This document shows, in pieces, positions 4,899-7,778 of a stretch of DNA of 7,778 nt. Position numbers and translations under genes: made by a program. Within the stretch, counting starts at the first letter, position 1, and the number at the start of each line of letters is the position of its first letter. The stretch is from an uncultured Bacilli bacterium (lineage in GTDB: Bacteria > Bacillota_I > Bacilli_A > RF39 > UBA660). Under the pieces are notes generated by a model that did no database searches, was not told the origin of the DNA, and was given only the letters and a program-made list of their open reading frames with translations. The stretch lies in NCBI GenBank assembly GCA_944363695.1, contig CALVUW010000053.1, forward strand, positions 1 through 7,778, read 5' to 3'.

Positions 4899-6218
4899 TC
4901 ATTTTCTAAATCGGAAGGTATAGTAAACACGATCATAGGGTTTTTCTACTAACTGCTGTAAAATATCAGCTTGTTTTTGTTCTTCCTCACTTAGGGCTGC
5001 ACACCAGGAAAAGATATAAGCATCTTGATAGCCTTCATTAGCAAATAAAGTTTGAATATCTTGAATAGTAAAGTAGTGTCTTTGCTCTGGTAATCTTTCG
5101 TACCAAGATTCCGTTAGTAATAAGTTGATATTTTTAAGACTTGCCATATTATGAATTTCTCCAATTATATAGCCATCTTTTGTTAGATAATTTTTAAGTT
5201 GTTTTATAAAATCTTGCGGATTGTCTATTTCTTCTAGCGTTGTTCCAATTAAGATACAATCATAGGTATTATTTTTAGCCGCTTCTAAAGAAGGAAAAAT
5301 AGTATGGGCAAAGTGAGATGCGATATCGGCTTTATGCGGATTTGCTTCGATCCCATCAATTTTTAAATTTGGATATTTATATTGCAGCTGCAGTAAAGTA
5401 ATGCCAATTCCACAATTAATTTCCAAAAGTGTGGTGGCCTCTTGTAATAAGTAGAAGGAAGCCTCTTTCATCTCATCAAAGGCAAATGTATGAAAGCCCC
5501 ATTTTTTTTGAAAATAGTCCCGATTCTTATTTAAGATTGTATAAAAAGAAGTGAGGTCTTTGCGAAAGGAAGAGCCAAGATAATGATGGATAAAACAATC
5601 GTGGCAAAGCATTAAGCGATAGCCCTGTTCAATAATCTGTAAAGATAAATCATTATCTTCTACATAACCAGGAGAGTAGGCTTCATCTAGACATTTAATT
5701 TTATCGATGACTTCCCGTTTGATTAATAGACAGAAACCAATAAGAAACGCTTTTTCTTCCCAACGAGAAGCGTCTGAGACGTTGTTTTCTTTGGCTAGAG
5801 CTTGCATCGTTTCAAAATCATCATAAACAAGAGAGGCACCTTGCAAGTTTTCATTGTGGTTACATACAGCACCGGCAGCACCAATTATTGGTTGACTATG
5901 CAGACACGTAGATAAATTTTCAAGCCAGCAGCTGGTAACGATTGTATCGTTGTTTAATAACAAAATATCATTTTTGGGGTTAGCTATTGCGATTCCTTGA
6001 TTACATGCAGCAGGGAAACCAACATTTTGCTCGTTAAAAATTACTTTTATCTCACTTTGTTCTTGTAACCAGCTTTTAGTTTCTTCATCAGAAGCATTAT
6101 CAACGATAATAATTTCGTATTGGTCTTTAGGAGTATACTTTTTAATACTTTGTAAGCAGTCTTTTGTATATGCCAGTTGATTATAACTGATTAGAATAAT
6201 AGATACTTGTCTTTTCAT
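4899..6218 (-). CDS. Fusion protein: GT2 glycosyltransferase plus SAM-dependent methyltransferase
   Basis: A 439-residue cytoplasmic two-domain protein. Residues 1 to about 240 form a GT2 domain of the rhamnosyltransferase-like branch: VSIILISYN (5-13), IVDNAS (38-43), LLLNNDT (86-92, the DxD equivalent), YVEDNDLS (185-192) with the acidic catalytic region, and HHYLGSS (211-217). Residues about 250-410 form a class I methyltransferase: motif I LLEINCGIGI (264-273), acidic Glu291 after the second strand for SAM ribose, YDCILIGTTLEEIDNP (319-334), LTKDGYIIGE (345-354), and HYFTIQDIQTLFANEGY (381-397), typical of the Methyltransf_23-like group. Motif I has Asn where Gly is usual (EIxCG), so activity is likely but not certain. 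An AGGTGA ribosome binding site precedes ATG 6218. The pairing suggests adding and then methylating, or capping, a sugar on a surface polymer. The substrate is unknown. Confidence 0.9.
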   Translation of the reverse strand: MKRQVSIILISYNQLAYTKDCLQSIKKYTPKDQYEIIIVDNASDEETKSWLQEQSEIKVIFNEQNVGFPAACNQGIAIANPKNDILLLNNDTIVTSCWLENLSTCLHSQPIIGAAGAVCNHNENLQGASLVYDDFETMQALAKENNVSDASRWEEKAFLIGFCLLIKREVIDKIKCLDEAYSPGYVEDNDLSLQIIEQGYRLMLCHDCFIHHYLGSSFRKDLTSFYTILNKNRDYFQKKWGFHTFAFDEMKEASFYLLQEATTLLEINCGIGITLLQLQYKYPNLKIDGIEANPHKADIASHFAHTIFPSLEAAKNNTYDCILIGTTLEEIDNPQDFIKQLKNYLTKDGYIIGEIHNMASLKNINLLLTESWYERLPEQRHYFTIQDIQTLFANEGYQDAYIFSWCAALSEEEQKQADILQQLVEKPYDRVYYTFRFRK

Positions 6219-6233
6219 TATTTCACCTATTTA

Positions 6234-6262
6234 CTTATATGTGATAGCATTACGTTTTACGA
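6234..6262 (-). promoter_or_regulatory. Weak candidate promoter for the GT2/methyltransferase gene
   Basis: Minus-strand -10 TATAAG (6239-6234) with a poor -35 TCGTAA (6262-6257) at a 17-nt spacing. It would give a very short 5' UTR ending in the AGGTGA ribosome binding site. It is the best candidate I see in the divergent gap 6219-6347, but the -35 matches consensus at only three positions. Confidence 0.3.
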
Positions 6263-6298
6263 GTATTTATTATTTTTAATGAGAAAAATATCGTTTTT

Positions 6299-6328
6299 TT
6301 ACTTTCTTTCATAAATATATGTTAAGAT
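6299..6328 (+). promoter_or_regulatory. Candidate promoter for the lipoprotein-tdk pair
   Basis: Extended -10, TGT followed by TAAGAT (6323-6328), with only a vague -35 (TTACTT, 6299-6304). Transcription would start near 6335, just ahead of the ribosome binding site GAGGAG. Support rests mainly on the extended -10 and the position. Confidence 0.45.
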
Positions 6329-6347
6329 AGTAATAGAGGAGAAAATT

Positions 6348-6803
6348 ATGAAACGAAAGATACGATATATTGGTTTGATTTTAGCAGTTTTATTTATGAT
6401 AACAGGCTGTACAACAGCTAAGGCGTATACATTCGATGTCGAAACAGGAGATATGATACGTGTGGAGCTCAATACAACCGGTGGATATGATCTTTCATCT
6501 GAAGTGCCATTTACTATTTCTAGAGGAGATGAAACAATCAGTCAAGGGACTTTTTTAACATTAGATGGTTATAATTACTATATCGCTGCGATAGAAAGTG
6601 ATAGTAAAGCTGAAAAAATTGAAAGTGATACAAAAGGAGATATTAGTTATACGTTTTATGTCTATCATGAATCAGATGATAGTAAGCAATACAACTATGT
6701 AATTAAAGTAAATGGTTCTGATACCGGATTATTAATTGCTAATTATATTTCAGAAGAATCAGCTAGAGATTGTTTTGAACGGTTAATAATTAGCCAAGAT
6801 TAG
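6348..6803 (+). CDS. Putative lipoprotein of unknown function
   Basis: A 151-residue protein with a type II signal peptide: basic MKRKIR, a hydrophobic core (about 7-17) and lipobox ITGC with the lipid-carrying Cys21, so it should be anchored to the outer face of the membrane. The mature part of about 131 residues is acidic, rich in Asp, Ser, Thr and Tyr, and predicted by eye to be mostly beta strand (for example GDISYTFYVYHE, NYVIKVNG), ending in a short helix. I do not recognise a family. The start is supported by AGAGGAG 6 nt upstream. The stop at 6801-6803 is 18 nt before tdk on the same strand with no terminator between, so the two are probably cotranscribed. No functional link to thymidine kinase is evident. 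Confidence 0.85.
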   Translation: MKRKIRYIGLILAVLFMITGCTTAKAYTFDVETGDMIRVELNTTGGYDLSSEVPFTISRGDETISQGTFLTLDGYNYYIAAIESDSKAEKIESDTKGDISYTFYVYHESDDSKQYNYVIKVNGSDTGLLIANYISEESARDCFERLIISQD

Positions 6804-6821
6804 TTGACAGGAGGTAATTTT

Positions 6822-7448
6822 ATGCAAGAAAAATTAATTTTTTATTATAGTGCTATGAAGGGTGGTAAAACGACTAGAATTCTTCAAAAATTACATGATT
6901 TAGAAGAAAATGGTCAAAATGTATTAGTTATTAAACCACAAGTAGATACAAAGGGCAGTGATATGATTATTAATCGGCAAAAAGAAAGTAGAAAGGTAGA
7001 TATCTTATTAAAGCCGGATGACACATTATTGTCCGAACAATATATAAAAAAGATTTGGTATGCGCACCATATTTTAGTAGATGAAGCGCAGTTTTTAGAA
7101 GAAAAGCAGATCGAAGAATTATGGGAAATTAATAAAAATATTAATATTCCAATCACTTGTTTTGGATTAAAAAGCAATTTTCAGGGCGAATTATTTGCTG
7201 GATCTGCTAAATTGATCGCCTTAGCGGACGAAATAGTAGAGCTAGATAGTAATTCTTTATGTCCGTGTGGAGCACCAGCTAAATTTAATGCTAGAATGGT
7301 CAATGATTGTTTTACTATGGAAGGTAGTGAAATAGAAATTGATGGTGCTAATCAAGACATAACTTATGTTCCGCTTTGTGGTAAATGTTATTTTGATAAA
7401 ATTTATAGTAAGAAAAAGATGAAAAAACACGCAAAAAAAGAAGAATAA
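6822..7448 (+). CDS. tdk: Thymidine kinase, type II
   Basis: Cytoplasmic salvage enzyme, thymidine + ATP to dTMP + ADP, usually a tetramer and feedback-inhibited by dTTP. At 208 residues it is of normal length. The P-loop is SAMKGGKTT (10-18), in an FYYSAM context like that of E. coli Tdk. DEAQF (87-91) carries the catalytic Glu88, and CFGLKSNFQGELFAGS (113-128) is the conserved core. Two Cys pairs, CPC (147, 149) and CGKC (186, 189), form the structural zinc site over the lasso region. The tail is Lys-rich (KKKMKKHAKKEE). ATG 6822 is chosen for its AGGAGGT 6 nt upstream; a TTG at 6804 is in frame but would place this ribosome binding site inside the gene. Confidence 0.96.
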   Translation: MQEKLIFYYSAMKGGKTTRILQKLHDLEENGQNVLVIKPQVDTKGSDMIINRQKESRKVDILLKPDDTLLSEQYIKKIWYAHHILVDEAQFLEEKQIEELWEINKNINIPITCFGLKSNFQGELFAGSAKLIALADEIVELDSNSLCPCGAPAKFNARMVNDCFTMEGSEIEIDGANQDITYVPLCGKCYFDKIYSKKKMKKHAKKEE

Positions 7449-7484
7449 CTTTTTATAGTCTTGGCTTCTCAATTCTTCTTTTTT
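7434..7484. terminator. Bidirectional terminator shared by tdk and the convergent gene
   Basis: aaaaaagaagaat (7434-7446) and attcttctttttt (7472-7484) form a perfect 13-bp inverted repeat around a 25-nt spacer. On the plus strand the stem ends in six T, and on the minus strand in seven. The 5' arm is the final codons of tdk (KKEE and most of its stop), and on the other strand it is the last codons (QKRRI) of the convergent gene. The intergenic gap is only 4 nt. The stem is AT-rich (three G-C pairs) and the loop is long, so its strength is uncertain. Confidence 0.6.
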
Positions 7485-7778
7485 GAAGTGTTTTTTGTTG
7501 TTCTGTTAAACTATTTACTAATCTCTGATGTAATGCATCTTCTTTTGGAGTGTAAAATGATAGTGCATTATTACTTTGTGTTAGAATTAAATCTTGTATG
7601 GATATAGTATCTAGAGAATCATTTTTCTTTGTTCTTGCAAAGTATCCATTATAGCAAACTAACTCTTTAGATCCGCCTGCTTTAATATATTCATTTATGA
7701 ATAGTTTTAGTTCGGGATCAGAATAATCTACACCATACATCATAGGAATATCAATATTTCTATTGAATTCTCTGGCAA
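7453..7778 (-). CDS. C-terminal part of a protein of unknown function (cut by right window edge)
   Basis: The frame is open from the right edge to TAA at 7455-7453, giving 107 codons. In-frame ATG codons at 7743 and 7740 have no ribosome binding site, and the frame continues upstream as AREFNRNIDIP, so the visible part is probably the tail of a longer gene. It contains FINEYIKAGGSKELVCYNGY, followed by segments such as FARTKKNDSL and ISIQDLILTQ, and a Gln/Lys/Arg-rich helical end (LTEQQKTLQKRR). No signal peptide or membrane segment is visible. I recognise no family. It is convergent with tdk and shares its terminator. Confidence 0.7.
   Translation of the reverse strand, partial: AREFNRNIDIPMMYGVDYSDPELKLFINEYIKAGGSKELVCYNGYFARTKKNDSLDTISIQDLILTQSNNALSFYTPKEDALHQRLVNSLTEQQKTLQKRRIEKPRL

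Noticed and set aside
6804..6821. TTG start at 6804 for tdk
   Set aside because: It would place AGGAGGT inside the coding region; ATG 6822 has ideal spacing and fits the usual tdk N-terminus.
6914..7472. Two minus-strand ORFs at 6914-7177 and 7257-7472
   Set aside because: Both are antisense shadows of tdk, low in complexity, with no ribosome binding site.

Overview
The window looks like chromosomal DNA of a low-GC Bacillota (Firmicutes), possibly an Erysipelotrichia-like gut bacterium; that narrower guess is weak. The evidence is AT-rich coding, strong GGAGG ribosome binding sites, a glmS ribozyme, sigma-A-type promoters and U-tract terminators. Trp is encoded by TGG and TGA is used as a stop (gene at 4899-6218), so this is not a code-4 mollicute. 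No transposase, phage gene or CRISPR array is visible.

Left part (1-3407, minus strand). glmS (1370-3181) makes glucosamine-6-phosphate for cell-wall precursors. It sits behind a sigma-A-type promoter, a 5'-terminal hairpin and a recognisable glmS self-cleaving ribozyme. Downstream lies rnr, cut by the left edge, encoding the N-terminal 398 residues of RNase R with an apparently duplicated winged-helix/OB front end. Between them is what looks like an undescribed leader: a promoter, a 23-codon ORF with a strong ribosome binding site and an in-frame 12-bp tandem repeat (SMTP-SMTP), and a terminator hairpin whose 5' arm begins within the ORF's stop codon. This has the layout of a translation-controlled attenuator for rnr and is the most interesting item here.

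Middle (3426-6218). A tRNA-Arg(CCG) with its own promoter and terminator is divergent from glmS. It is followed by a short gene-like remnant. Two minus-strand cytoplasmic glycosyltransferase genes follow: a GT2/methyltransferase fusion (4899-6218) and a plain GT2 (3783-4829) with its own promoter. They probably work on a cell-surface glycan whose identity cannot be read from the sequence.

Right part (6299-7778). A plus-strand pair encodes an unrecognised lipoprotein and thymidine kinase (tdk). It ends tail-to-tail against a minus-strand gene of unknown function that runs off the right edge. The two share one bidirectional terminator hairpin embedded in both coding ends.
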